From Halosimplex litoreum (GTDB lineage Archaea > Halobacteriota > Halobacteria > Halobacteriales > Haloarculaceae), in the NCBI RefSeq assembly GCF_016065055.1, contig NZ_CP065856.1, forward strand, positions 124,001 through 188,000: a DNA stretch of 64,000 nt, read 5' to 3'. Below, one piece after another: positions 9,309-17,098 of this stretch. Position 1 is the first letter of the stretch. Each line of letters begins with the position of its first letter. The notes beneath the pieces were generated by a model that searched no databases, was not told the DNA's origin, and saw only the letters and a program-made list of their open reading frames with translations. Both the position numbers and the translations under genes were made by a program.

Positions 9309-9321
9309 TGGGACCGCCGAG
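9309..9321 (+). repeat. attR: 3' end of tRNA-Pro
   Basis: TGGGACCGCCGAG, identical to the attL copy at 1387-1399. It overlaps the tRNA 3' end, so integration leaves the tRNA intact. Confidence 0.85.
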
Positions 9322-9379
9322 ATTCGAACTCAGGTCCGACGCACCCCATGCGCCGAGGATACCGCTACCCCACGGTCCC
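9310..9379 (-). tRNA. tRNA-Pro, anticodon GGG
   Basis: On the minus strand the cloverleaf closes fully. The acceptor stem is GGGACCG/CGGTCCC. The anticodon stem GGCGC/GCGTC closes the loop ATGGGGT, which gives anticodon GGG after the invariant T33. The T-stem CTGAG/CTCGG closes the loop TTCGAAT. No CCA is encoded and no intron is seen. It lies 50 bases downstream of the cbf5/truB stop and serves as the integration site of the neighbouring element. Confidence 0.95.
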
Positions 9380-9429
9380 GCGTATCGGCAGACGAGCCTC
9401 CCCTGATTAAGCCCTTCGCTTTCGGTCGG

Positions 9430-10299
9430 TCAGACCAGCACGCGTTCGAGATCGAGTACCACACCGCTGTCGGCCTCGGGGTCGCCCGCGAGCGTCGCGA
9501 GACAGACCGCGGCGTCGTCGGGAGTGTAGCAGGCGACCAGGTCGCCGCGGAACACGTCGTCGACATCGAGCAGACCGGGCGCGTAGACGGGCGCGCCCTC
9601 GGCGACCTGTCGAGCGGCCGACTCGGCGACGATCGCGCTCGGCAGGTCGACGAGCGCCCGCTCGGCGGGCTGGACGACCTCGCGGAGCGGGTCGGTGTCG
9701 CCCTCGTCGGCCCACGCGAGCGCGTCGACGAGGTCGTGCAGCGACACCAGCTCCCGGTCGTCGAACGACCCCGTGGTTGACCGACGGAGGTGGCCCATGT
9801 GCGCGCCGGTCCCCAGGGCGAGCCCGAGGTCGTGACACAGCTTCCGGATGTAGGTCCCGCTCTCGCAGCGGATCCGAAGCAGCGCCCGTCGGTCTTCGAC
9901 CTCTAGCGCGTCGAGGGCGTAGATCTCCCGCGAGCGCAGCCGGCGGACGACCGCGCTCTTCTTCGGCGGTTTCTGATAGATCTCGCCTTCGAACTCCGCG
10001 AGGACCGAGGACAGATCGGCGGGCGTGGGGCCGTGGAGTTCGAGCACGGCGATATACTCCTTGTCGCTGTCGTCGAACACCTGGGCCATCCGGGTCGCGT
10101 CGCCGAGCAGCATCGGCAGACAGCCGGTGACCTTCGGGTCGAGGGTGCCGGCGTGGGCGGCGCGGTCGACGCCGGCCATGTCCCGAACCCAGGCGGCGAC
10201 CTGGTGGGCCGACGGCCCGGGCGGTTTGTCGAGGTTGACGACGCCGAATTCGAGCAGATCGTCGACCGACCGGTCGTCGGGCGGGCCGCGAAGGGACAT
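9430..10299 (-). CDS. truB: tRNA/rRNA pseudouridine synthase Cbf5/TruB family
   Basis: Catalytic subunit of archaeal H/ACA-guided pseudouridylation, which can also modify tRNA U55. It has 289 residues. The catalytic Asp54 sits in AHAGTLDPKVTG. KPPKKSAVVRRLRSREIY and CESGTYIRKLCHDLG are further family blocks, and residues about 215-289 match a C-terminal PUA domain. The ATG at 10299 is chosen because it overlaps the stop of cmk by one base (TGATG), which indicates translational coupling. The order cmk then cbf5/truB is a conserved archaeal arrangement. Confidence 0.92.
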   Translation of the reverse strand: MSLRGPPDDRSVDDLLEFGVVNLDKPPGPSAHQVAAWVRDMAGVDRAAHAGTLDPKVTGCLPMLLGDATRMAQVFDDSDKEYIAVLELHGPTPADLSSVLAEFEGEIYQKPPKKSAVVRRLRSREIYALDALEVEDRRALLRIRCESGTYIRKLCHDLGLALGTGAHMGHLRRSTTGSFDDRELVSLHDLVDALAWADEGDTDPLREVVQPAERALVDLPSAIVAESAARQVAEGAPVYAPGLLDVDDVFRGDLVACYTPDDAAVCLATLAGDPEADSGVVLDLERVLV

Positions 10300-10877
10300 C
10301 AGAAGTCGTAGTCCACGCCGGTGACCGGGGCTCGGCCCTCGTCCTCGCTGGGGTCGTAGGACTCGACGGCGGCGAGGACGATCTCCAGCTCCGCGGCGGG
10401 ACTCCACCGGGAGGTGTTGAGCACGAGGTCGTAGATCGAGCGGTCGTCGATCTCGATGCCGTAGTACTCGGCATAGCGCTTGGCCTCACTCTCGGCTCTG
10501 GCGGTCGTCTCCTCGCGGGCGGTCTCGACGGACTTGTCCTCGCGGTCGGCGATTCGCTCGGCGCGCACGTCCATCGGGGCGTCGAGCCAGATCCGCAGGT
10601 CGGCGTGGTCGCCGGCCATCCATCCGGCGAGGCGCGATTCGAGGACGAGGTCGTCGTTCTCGTCTGCGATCTCGCGGAGCCGACGGTCGAGATCGCGGTC
10701 GACCTGGTCGTCTTCCTCGGCGAGTTCGTTGAACGCGACCAGCGACACGTCCCGCTCGTCGGCCATCTCGCGGAAGATATCGCCGCCACTGACGTGGTCC
10801 ACCTCCAGCGCGTTCGCCAGTGCCGCGGCGAACGTGCTCTTGCCACTTCCGGCCGGGCCGGAAACGGTTATCAACAT
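10299..10877 (-). CDS. cmk: Cytidylate kinase (archaeal type)
   Basis: Phosphorylates CMP and dCMP using ATP. It is 192 residues long. The Walker A motif GPAGSGKST is at residues 7-15. The NMP-binding segment follows with GGDIFREMA, and the LID-like part includes RIADREDKS. The start at 10877 (MLITVSG) directly precedes the P-loop strand; an upstream in-frame ATG at 10934 would add an unlikely basic tail. The gene overlaps cbf5/truB by one base. In many archaea cmk stands close to adk and DUF106. Here the replication origin and orc1 lie between them. Confidence 0.92.
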   Translation of the reverse strand: MLITVSGPAGSGKSTFAAALANALEVDHVSGGDIFREMADERDVSLVAFNELAEEDDQVDRDLDRRLREIADENDDLVLESRLAGWMAGDHADLRIWLDAPMDVRAERIADREDKSVETAREETTARAESEAKRYAEYYGIEIDDRSIYDLVLNTSRWSPAAELEIVLAAVESYDPSEDEGRAPVTGVDYDF

Positions 10878-10990
10878 ACCTCGATTCCGTTCGGTCCGTA
10901 AATAGAGGTTGCGGAACCGCTCGTTTCGACCCACTGAGTCCGCACGTCCCGTGCCGGTCTCACCAGGAGATCATATCTCAGGGGAGACAC

Positions 10991-11010
10991 ACACCTGATT
11001 CCGAGTTAGT
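10991..11010 (-). repeat. Origin recognition repeat 1 (reverse orientation)
   Basis: ACACCTGATTCCGAGTTAGT on the plus strand, the exact reverse complement of repeat 3. It is the only copy pointing away from orc1. Confidence 0.8.
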
Positions 11011-11049
11011 GGAGCCGGAGCGGGTGGTGGGCGTCGCTACGCCCCGGGA

Positions 11050-11352
11050 ACTAACTCGGAATCCGGTGTGTCTAGACTAGTTACTAGGTTCTAGAACGAA
11101 CGAGAACGAGACGAAACGAGCACGCGAACGGGAGCTGGTGACCTCCAAAAGTCGTTCACCCCGCTAACACGTCGCAAGTCCGGAGCCGGTTCGGACGCGC
11201 TCTCAGTTAGGCGCTCTCGCCGGCCGACTAACTCGGAATCAGGTGTGTGTGCCACTGTGTGTCCCGAGCCACAACTAACTCGGAATCCGGTGTCCCGGGT
11301 CATCGCCCGGTGATCGACCCACTACGACGGGAACTAACTCGGAATTAGGTGT
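11050..11352 (+). repeat. Origin recognition repeats 2-5
   Basis: Four forward copies at 11050, 11227, 11274 and 11333. They differ only at one or two positions within the GGAATCNGGTGT half. Confidence 0.8.
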
Positions 11353-11511
11353 CCCAGTGCCTATCTCGGGGTCGGAACCAACGTTTGAGCGGAGATGATG
11401 CCACCGGTCACCAGCGAGGTTCCACCGATCGCCGCGGGACTCGAAGGGCCGGACCGACTGGTAGGCCGGGCGGCTCGTCGGAAGTGGTCCAGAAACGCCT
11501 GAAACTGCCGA

Positions 11512-11788
11512 ACTAACTCGGAATCGGGTGTGTCACTCCGAGACGATACCTGTCCGAATTCGGTCGGTTTCACTCGCGGGCGGCGTTCTCGAACGGTATC
11601 GCGCGGGAGACCGCGTCGAGGGCCCGTCGTCGGGCGGCGGTGGGCGGTGAGGGAACAGTGGGGCCGGCGCTACGTCGGCGGCGGTAACTCGGAATCGAGT
11701 GGGGTCGACCGGCTTCGGAGTTACGAGCGAACGACGTGTGGCCCCTATCTGGCCGCTGGTGGGCCGCAACTAACTCGGAGTGCAGTGG
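11512..11788 (+). repeat. Origin recognition repeats 6-8
   Basis: Forward copies at 11512-11531 (good match), 11684-11702 (begins GTAACTCGGAATCGAG) and 11769-11788 (ACTAACTCGGAGTGCAGTGG). The last two are degenerate and lie just before orc1, where bound Orc1 could also regulate its own transcription. Confidence 0.7.
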
Positions 11789-11802
11789 AAACGCTTTTCC
11801 AC
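11785..11802. promoter_or_regulatory. Inverted repeat before orc1
   Basis: GTGGAAA-CGCT-TTTCCAC, 21 bases before the orc1 start. It overlaps the end of origin repeat 8, so it may be an autoregulatory site. Confidence 0.45.
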
Positions 11803-11823
11803 GGGGCAACGAACGGACAACCC

Positions 11824-13074
11824 ATGCAGGAGCACGGCGACGGGTCGGCGGAGGCGGGCGACGAGCTGTTTCAGGCCGTCGAGGAGGGCGGCGGCGACAC
11901 GATCTTCGCGAACCGCGAGCTGCTCAACATCGACCACGTCCCCGACGAGGCGCGGATCGTCGGCCGCGACGAACACATCCGCGACCTGGCCAACGAGGTC
12001 GGCCCCGCGGTGACGGGCTCGCCGCCCAACTCGGTGATCCTCTACGGGAAGACCGGCTCGGGCAAGTCCCTCGTCGCCAACCACGTCATGGAACGGGCGC
12101 GGACGGAGTCCCAACGGCGCTCCAATCGCCTGGCGACCGTTACCGTCGACTGCGCCCAGGCCAAGGGCGAGGCCGACGCCGTCCAGACCATCGCGACCGG
12201 GATCAACGCGCCCGCGACCGGCGTCGACATCCCGACCCGGGGCATCTCGACCAACGAATACTACAACCGCCTCTGGGAGATCCTCGATCGGGAGTACGAC
12301 GCCGCGCTCATCACCCTCGACGAGGTCGACCGACTCGACGACGACAACGTCCTGATGTTGCTCTCGCGCGCCCGCGAGGCCGGGAAAGTCGACGTGCCCA
12401 TCGGCATCATCTCCATCTCGAACAAGGTGAACTTCCGCGAGCAGATGACCGAGCGGGTCAAGTCCAGTCTGGGCCACAACGAGTTCATCTTCGACCCTTA
12501 CGACGGCGAACAGCTCCGACAGATCCTCGAAAACCGGCGCGACGCCTTCTGCGACGACGTGCTCGACGCGGGCGTCATCCCCAAGACCGCGGCGCTGGCC
12601 GCCCAGCGCCACGGCGACGCGCGCAAGGCCATTCGACTCCTCCGACACGCCGGCGACTACGCCAAGAACAACGGATTAGACGAAGTGACCGAGGACCACC
12701 TCGAACGCGCCCAGGAGCAGGCCGAGGTCGAACGACTCAAGGAGCTCATCGCCGGCCTGCCGCCCCACAGCAAGTACGTCCTCTACGCGCTGGCCAACCT
12801 CACCGCCAACACCGGCCCCGAGGAGGACTGGTTCCGAACCACCGTCATCTACGACGTCTACCAGAAAGTCTGCCAGGCCGAGGGCGCCGACGACCTCACG
12901 ACCGACTCGATCCGCGGGCTGCTCAGCGAACTCGCCTTCCTCGAAGTCACCGAGTCCAACCAGGAACACGGCGGCATGGGCAAGGGGACCTACAAGGAAC
13001 ACCGCCTGCTGTGGGAGCCCAGCGTCGTCTTCAAGATGGATCCGGACCCGGCGCAGGTCGACGTAGACCGGTAA
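11824..13074 (+). CDS. orc1: Origin recognition/initiator protein Orc1/Cdc6
   Basis: Archaeal replication initiator, an AAA+ ATPase of 416 residues. Walker A GKTGSGKS is at 75-82 and Walker B LITLDEVDR at 162-170. The C-terminal part (about 300-416) fits the winged-helix domain that reads the origin repeats. The ATG at 11824 is preferred because the conserved protein begins there (MQEHGDGSAE). An in-frame extension to 11530 would run through the origin repeats. The gene immediately follows the repeats it presumably binds. It is not cotranscribed with the genes on either side, both of which are on the minus strand. Confidence 0.93.
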   Translation: MQEHGDGSAEAGDELFQAVEEGGGDTIFANRELLNIDHVPDEARIVGRDEHIRDLANEVGPAVTGSPPNSVILYGKTGSGKSLVANHVMERARTESQRRSNRLATVTVDCAQAKGEADAVQTIATGINAPATGVDIPTRGISTNEYYNRLWEILDREYDAALITLDEVDRLDDDNVLMLLSRAREAGKVDVPIGIISISNKVNFREQMTERVKSSLGHNEFIFDPYDGEQLRQILENRRDAFCDDVLDAGVIPKTAALAAQRHGDARKAIRLLRHAGDYAKNNGLDEVTEDHLERAQEQAEVERLKELIAGLPPHSKYVLYALANLTANTGPEEDWFRTTVIYDVYQKVCQAEGADDLTTDSIRGLLSELAFLEVTESNQEHGGMGKGTYKEHRLLWEPSVVFKMDPDPAQVDVDR

Positions 13075-13125
13075 CCGGCCGACAGAAGCGGTGCGTAACG
13101 ACCGACGAGCGAGTCAAAGTTCGTT

Positions 13126-14097
13126 CTACGACGTCGACGGCGTGGTCTGGACGTCCAGCGCCTTGCGGACGATCTGGGTGAAGCTCATCGAGCAGACGAA
13201 ATACCAGACGATCCACGCCCACATCGGGCCGATGCGCTCGTTCCAGGTGGCGATCTCGCCGATGAGCGGGAGGATCATCACCGGGCCGGCGCCGGCGACC
13301 ATCTCCGGCGTCTGGACCATGAAGTAGATCCAGAGGAACACGGGGATGTTGACGAGCATGATCCACACCATCGGGCGGAACTGCTCTTTGAACATGCCGA
13401 GCTGGTCGCCCATCGCCTCCATCTGCTCCTCCTGGATCTCTTCGAGGGCCTCGTCGTCGCCGCGCTCTTTGGCGTCCTTGCGGCGCTCCTGAATCTCCTG
13501 CATGCGCTCCTGGTACTCGCCCATCTTGTCCATGTTCATCAGCTTGCCCTGCAGCACCGTCGAGCTGAAGCCGGTGAACGTCGCGAGCACGAGGATCATG
13601 ATGTAGAAGGGCAACACGTCCGCGAGCGGGCCGAGCCCGAGGTCGATCACGCCGCCGACGGTGTTGCGGATCGGCGCCTGCGAGTAGCCGAGGAAGAGGG
13701 CGATCGTCGCGACCGCCGCCATCTTGTCCCAGCGGGACCACCCACCTTCGTCGTCGTCCGCGGCCGAGCCGTTCGATGCGGACGAACTCGACCCGCTCGA
13801 CGTCGACGAGCCGCTGCTCGAGGACGTACTCGTCGACCCGGTGTCGTCGGGCGCGTCGTCGCCGAGCGCGTCGCGGACGCCTTCGGGGTCGTCGACGACG
13901 AAGCCCTCGCCGTCGACGTCGACGAGGATGCCCTGTTCGATGAGCCGCCCCCACTCGCCGCTCGTGATGTCGTCGCTGACATCGCCCCACTGGACGGTGC
14001 CCTGGTCGTCGGCGACCGCGAGCACGCGCGCCATCGCGTCGGCCATCGACTGGCTCTCCTCTGCCAGCGACGCCGCCTTTTCTGCCGTCCGTGCCAT
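13126..14097 (-). CDS. DUF106 membrane protein (archaeal Oxa1/EMC3-like)
   Basis: A 323-residue membrane protein. Residues 1-80 form a soluble acidic region, 85-118 a Ser/Thr/Gly/Asp-rich linker, and then hydrophobic segments occur near 128-144, 160-182, 245-264 and 290-312. Between the second and third lies a charged coiled-coil hairpin rich in Glu, Gln and Met (MGEYQERMQEIQERRKDAKE). This is the architecture of the archaeal YidC/Oxa1-like insertases (DUF106), which help insert membrane proteins. It lies 65 bases after adk on the same strand, as in many archaeal genomes. The Ser-rich N-terminal linker is longer than usual. Confidence 0.85.
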   Translation of the reverse strand: MARTAEKAASLAEESQSMADAMARVLAVADDQGTVQWGDVSDDITSGEWGRLIEQGILVDVDGEGFVVDDPEGVRDALGDDAPDDTGSTSTSSSSGSSTSSGSSSSASNGSAADDDEGGWSRWDKMAAVATIALFLGYSQAPIRNTVGGVIDLGLGPLADVLPFYIMILVLATFTGFSSTVLQGKLMNMDKMGEYQERMQEIQERRKDAKERGDDEALEEIQEEQMEAMGDQLGMFKEQFRPMVWIMLVNIPVFLWIYFMVQTPEMVAGAGPVMILPLIGEIATWNERIGPMWAWIVWYFVCSMSFTQIVRKALDVQTTPSTS

Positions 14098-14162
14098 TGC
14101 TATCTATCTCTGTCCTCGGTCGTTATCAACCTTTAATCCTCCCGATCGCTTCCCGGGCGAGG

Positions 14163-14807
14163 TCACGCCTCGGCCTCGACGGCCGCCTTCACGGCTTCCC
14201 AGACCTCGTCGGGCGACTGGTCGCCGTCGATCTCGACGTAGCCGTCGTGGTCGGCGTACAGCTCCAGCACCGGCTCGGTGTTGTCGTGGTAGACCGACAG
14301 CCGGTTGCGCACCGACTCCTCGTCGTCGTCCTCGCGCTGGTAGAGGTCGCCGCCACACTCGTCGCAGACGCCCGCTTCCTCGGGCTGATTGAACTCGACG
14401 TGGTAGTTCGTCCCACAGTCCTCGCAGACCCGACGACCGGTGAGCCGGTCGACAAGCTCCTCCTCGGGTACGTCGAGGACGAGGACGACGTCCAGATCCG
14501 TCATCTCGCGCAGGGCTTCGGCCTGGTCGCCGTTGCGCGGATAGCCGTCGAGGACGAACCCCTCGCGGCCGTCGAGCGCCTCGCCGACCATCGCGTCGAC
14601 GACGACGTCGGGCACCAGGTCGCCCCGGTCCATGTACTCGCCGGGCGTGTCGTACTCGGTGTCCATGTCGCTGATGTCCATCTCCTTGTTCGCCCGTAGC
14701 GCGTCACCCGTCGTGACGTGCTCGACGTCGAACTCGTCGGCGAGACGCCCGCTCTGCGTACCTTTGCCGGCGCCCGGCGGACCGAGGATCAGGATCTTCG
14801 GATTCAT
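14163..14807 (-). CDS. adk: Adenylate kinase
   Basis: Interconverts ATP + AMP and 2 ADP. The length of 214 residues is typical of long-form adenylate kinases. The P-loop GPPGAGKGT is at 9-17, TTGDALR marks the AMP-binding region, and DGYPRN is the conserved nucleotide-contact segment. The LID domain carries a four-cysteine zinc site (CEDCGTNYH, then CDECGG). The gene stands upstream of DUF106 in a probable operon; in many archaea cmk and truB follow directly, but here the origin and orc1 intervene. Confidence 0.95.
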   Translation of the reverse strand: MNPKILILGPPGAGKGTQSGRLADEFDVEHVTTGDALRANKEMDISDMDTEYDTPGEYMDRGDLVPDVVVDAMVGEALDGREGFVLDGYPRNGDQAEALREMTDLDVVLVLDVPEEELVDRLTGRRVCEDCGTNYHVEFNQPEEAGVCDECGGDLYQREDDDEESVRNRLSVYHDNTEPVLELYADHDGYVEIDGDQSPDEVWEAVKAAVEAEA

Positions 14808-14925
14808 ACCGCCGGCTTCGGTGCACCGCCGCTTTATAGTGTCGTTCTCGTCGGCGGCGTCGACCGGTCGTCACCCCTGCGGCCGTCGGCAGGCTTACCG
14901 TCCCGGCGATCCCAGCCCCGTCCGT

Positions 14926-15621
14926 ATGGACGAACGCGTCCGGCGCACGGTCGAGACCTACGAGCGCGTCGCCGACGAGTACGCCGACCGGCACGGCGAC
15001 CGCTCGGTCGTCGCCGACATCGTCGAGGCGTTCGTGACAGCGGTCGACGGGGCGGCGACCGACTCGGCGCGCGTCGACCCGGCGACCCCTGGTGGTGAAC
15101 CGGACCCCGCCGGCCCGCCGCGGGTCCTCGACGTGGGCTGTGGCCCGGGCTGGGAGTCCGCGGCGTTCGCCGAGGCCGACTTCGACACCGTCCCCTTCGA
15201 CCTGACGCGGTCGTTCCTCGACCGGGCTCGCGAGTGCGTCCCCGACGGGACGCCCGTCCGCGGTGACATGCGCGCGCTCCCGTTCGCCGACGGCGGCTTC
15301 GACGGCCTGTGGGCCTGCGCATCATTACTGCACGTGCCCGAGCGCGACGTCCCCGCCACCCTCGCCGAGTTCGAACGGGTGCTCGCCGACGGCGGCGTCG
15401 CACTCGTCTCGCTCGAAGCCGTTGGCGGTCCGGGCGAAGAGATAGACGCGAGCCCCTACGACGACGACCGCCGCCACTTCGAGCGCTACGACCCCGACCG
15501 CGCTCGCGACCTGTTCGAGACCGCTGGGTTCGAGGTCGTCTCCGTCGCGACCGACGACGGCGGGAGCGACGACGATGCCGACGCCGGGGACGACTGGGTC
15601 GCCGTCACCGCCCGCGTGTGA
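14926..15621 (+). CDS. Class I SAM-dependent methyltransferase
   Basis: A 231-residue Rossmann-fold methyltransferase. SAM motif I is VLDVGCGPGWES, followed by DLTRSFLDRAR (motif II), RGDMRALPFADGGFDGLWA (motifs III-IV) and LAEFERVLADGGVALVSL (post-motif). The ATG at 14926 gives a normal methyltransferase N-terminus (MDERVRRTVETYERVADEYA); an upstream in-frame ATG would run into the adk promoter. The substrate is unknown. It is divergent from adk and convergent with the DUF354 gene. Confidence 0.8.
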   Translation: MDERVRRTVETYERVADEYADRHGDRSVVADIVEAFVTAVDGAATDSARVDPATPGGEPDPAGPPRVLDVGCGPGWESAAFAEADFDTVPFDLTRSFLDRARECVPDGTPVRGDMRALPFADGGFDGLWACASLLHVPERDVPATLAEFERVLADGGVALVSLEAVGGPGEEIDASPYDDDRRHFERYDPDRARDLFETAGFEVVSVATDDGGSDDDADAGDDWVAVTARV

Positions 15622-15655
15622 CCGGTCGGGCCGGTCGAAAGACGGGCCCCGAGAG

Positions 15656-16762
15656 TCAGTCCGAAGACGCCGACGTGTCGAAGGTGACCCCACCGATCGA
15701 ACGAGCCGAGAGCGCGCCGCTCCCGGAGACCGACCCGCTCGTCGCGACGTCGACGACGATGTCGGTGAGGTTCGCCTTCGTCGAGAGGTACTCTCGGCGG
15801 CGCCGACGCCACCGCGATTTGGCGTCGTCGTCGGCGACGAGGCGCTCGGCCGTCGAGAGTACGTCGTCGAAATCGGCGAGGTTGCGGACGAGGTCGGCCC
15901 GTTCCAGTTCGAGGAAGTTGCCCATGTCGTCTTCGCCGACGAAGGAGTTCGATCGGACGACGGGGGTCCCGAGCAGCGCGGCCTCCGTGACGATCGTCTG
16001 CGTGTCGGCGACGAGCAGGGCCGACTCCCTGATCGCGTCGTGCATGAGCGCCGGGTGGACGTCGAACTCGCGGGCGGGCAGCGCCGAGAGGTCCATCTCG
16101 CCGCCCTCGTCGGAGACGAAGACGGTCACCTCCTCGGCGAGGCGCTCGACCAGTTCGGCCCGCTCGTCGGGCGCGAAGCCACCCTTCCCCACGTCGTGGT
16201 GGGAGCCGAACGCGTTGAACCGGACGATCGCGTATCGCTCGTCGGAGTCGAGCCCGAACCGCTCGCGGACGTCCGCTCGCGGCGTGTACTCCTCTGGGTG
16301 GAGGTACGCGCACTCTTTGAACCCGGCGAAAGTGAAGTGGTCGTCGCCGAGGTCCTTGCGGAACGCGTCGGGCGTGACGACCGCGTCGGCGAACGGCTGG
16401 GAGATCAGGTGGTCGACCGACGTAGGCTCCGAGTCGAGGATGAGGATCGTCGGCGTTCGCGTGACGAGCCCGGTGTGTGCCGAGTACGACCCCATCCCGA
16501 AGATCAGGTCGGGATCGTACTCGCGAGCCAGTCGGAGCATCCGGGCGTAGTGGCGCGGCAGCTGCCGAACCAGCGACCCCTTCGTGGTGTCACAGCGGCC
16601 GTACACCTCGTAGGAGAGGTCGTACCACTCTAACAGTTCGACCGTACAGCCGTAGTCGCGAGCGAGGACGAGCACGGAGTGGCCTCGCGCTTCGAGCCGT
16701 TCGACCGCGTTGCGATACAGGTGGACGTGGGCGGGCGTGTTCGTGAAAACCAGATATCTCAT
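15656..16762 (-). CDS. DUF354 family, GT-B-fold-like protein
   Basis: A 368-residue protein of the archaeal/bacterial DUF354 family, whose members resemble the GT-B fold of UDP-GlcNAc 2-epimerases and glycosyltransferases. It opens with MRYLVFTNTPAHVHLYRNAVERL and contains GMGSYSAHTG, SEPTSVDHL and VADTQTIVTEAALLGTPVVRSN, the last of which is a family hallmark of the C-terminal half. DUF354 genes often stand beside UDP-GlcNAc 2-epimerase genes in glycan clusters, as here (divergent wecB). The biochemical role is not established. The C-terminal 30 residues are low-complexity Ser/Gly. Confidence 0.75.
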   Translation of the reverse strand: MRYLVFTNTPAHVHLYRNAVERLEARGHSVLVLARDYGCTVELLEWYDLSYEVYGRCDTTKGSLVRQLPRHYARMLRLAREYDPDLIFGMGSYSAHTGLVTRTPTILILDSEPTSVDHLISQPFADAVVTPDAFRKDLGDDHFTFAGFKECAYLHPEEYTPRADVRERFGLDSDERYAIVRFNAFGSHHDVGKGGFAPDERAELVERLAEEVTVFVSDEGGEMDLSALPAREFDVHPALMHDAIRESALLVADTQTIVTEAALLGTPVVRSNSFVGEDDMGNFLELERADLVRNLADFDDVLSTAERLVADDDAKSRWRRRRREYLSTKANLTDIVVDVATSGSVSGSGALSARSIGGVTFDTSASSD

Positions 16763-17098
16763 GGATGGTCGCTCCGGCGTCCTGCCGAGCGTTCACCCCC
16801 TGGTTCCGACGGTCTTCCTATAGTTATGGATCGCTTGACAGGTGTGAAACGGACGTATAATCGCCGCCGAGCGAGTCACGACTCGCGGCCACGACAACTT
16901 CGAAACGGCGGGTTCGCGGGCGGCAGATCAGCCATCGAGCAGCGCGATGGCGGCTGTGACGGGTCGTCTCGATCGATCGATCTGTCACCGGTCCGGAGTC
17001 CAGACGACGGCCGGCTCGGAGATGGCGGGCTCGCCGGGGACGAGCGGTCGTTTAGGCGGAGTATATTGATGGAACTCCGGGGTGGTCTTCGCCGTAGC
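16763..17098. promoter_or_regulatory. Divergent intergenic region with wecB TATA box
   Basis: These 336 bases between the DUF354 and wecB genes hold no convincing gene. A TATA box (TATATT, 17062-17067) lies 32 bases before the wecB start, the right spacing for a near-leaderless transcript. Nothing else specific is seen. Confidence 0.55.

Larger units (their letters stand above)
1387..9321. mobile_element. Integrative element inserted at tRNA-Pro(GGG)
   Basis: A 13-bp sequence, TGGGACCGCCGAG, occurs in the same orientation at 1387-1399 and 9309-9321. The right copy is the 3' end of the tRNA-Pro gene and the left copy has no tRNA attached, which is the usual mark of site-specific integration into a tRNA gene. 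The roughly 7.9 kb between them carries a tyrosine integrase, a winged-helix regulator, a TBP, a type IIG restriction-modification enzyme and a HUH Rep protein. No capsid, spike or packaging gene is visible, so a plasmid-like integrative element fits better than a provirus. The middle (2.6-7 kb) is clearly AT-richer than the host. Confidence 0.85.
10978..11802. other. Chromosomal replication origin with eight origin-recognition repeats
   Basis: Eight copies of a 20-bp element with consensus ACTAACTCGGAATCNGGTGT lie in the 946-base gene-free stretch before orc1/cdc6. They are at 10991-11010 (reverse), 11050-11069, 11227-11246, 11274-11293, 11333-11352, 11512-11531, 11684-11702 (degenerate) and 11769-11788 (degenerate). 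All but the first are on the plus strand. Between the second and third is a relatively AT-rich CTAG-rich patch (about 11069-11095) that could unwind. Repeats beside an orc1 gene are the standard layout of archaeal origins, in which each origin has its own repeat sequence bound by the adjacent Orc1. Confidence 0.85.

Noticed and set aside
1387-9321. Integrated element considered as a provirus (pleolipovirus-like)
   Set aside because: Integrase and HUH Rep would fit, but no spike, membrane or packaging gene is present.
10978-11802. Repeats considered as a CRISPR array
   Set aside because: Spacing between copies varies from about 25 to 175 bases, one copy is inverted, and no cas gene is nearby. 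Position beside orc1 fits origin boxes.
11530-11823. Orc1 frame extended upstream
   Set aside because: The extension would translate origin repeats and is not family-like; the conserved protein starts at 11824.
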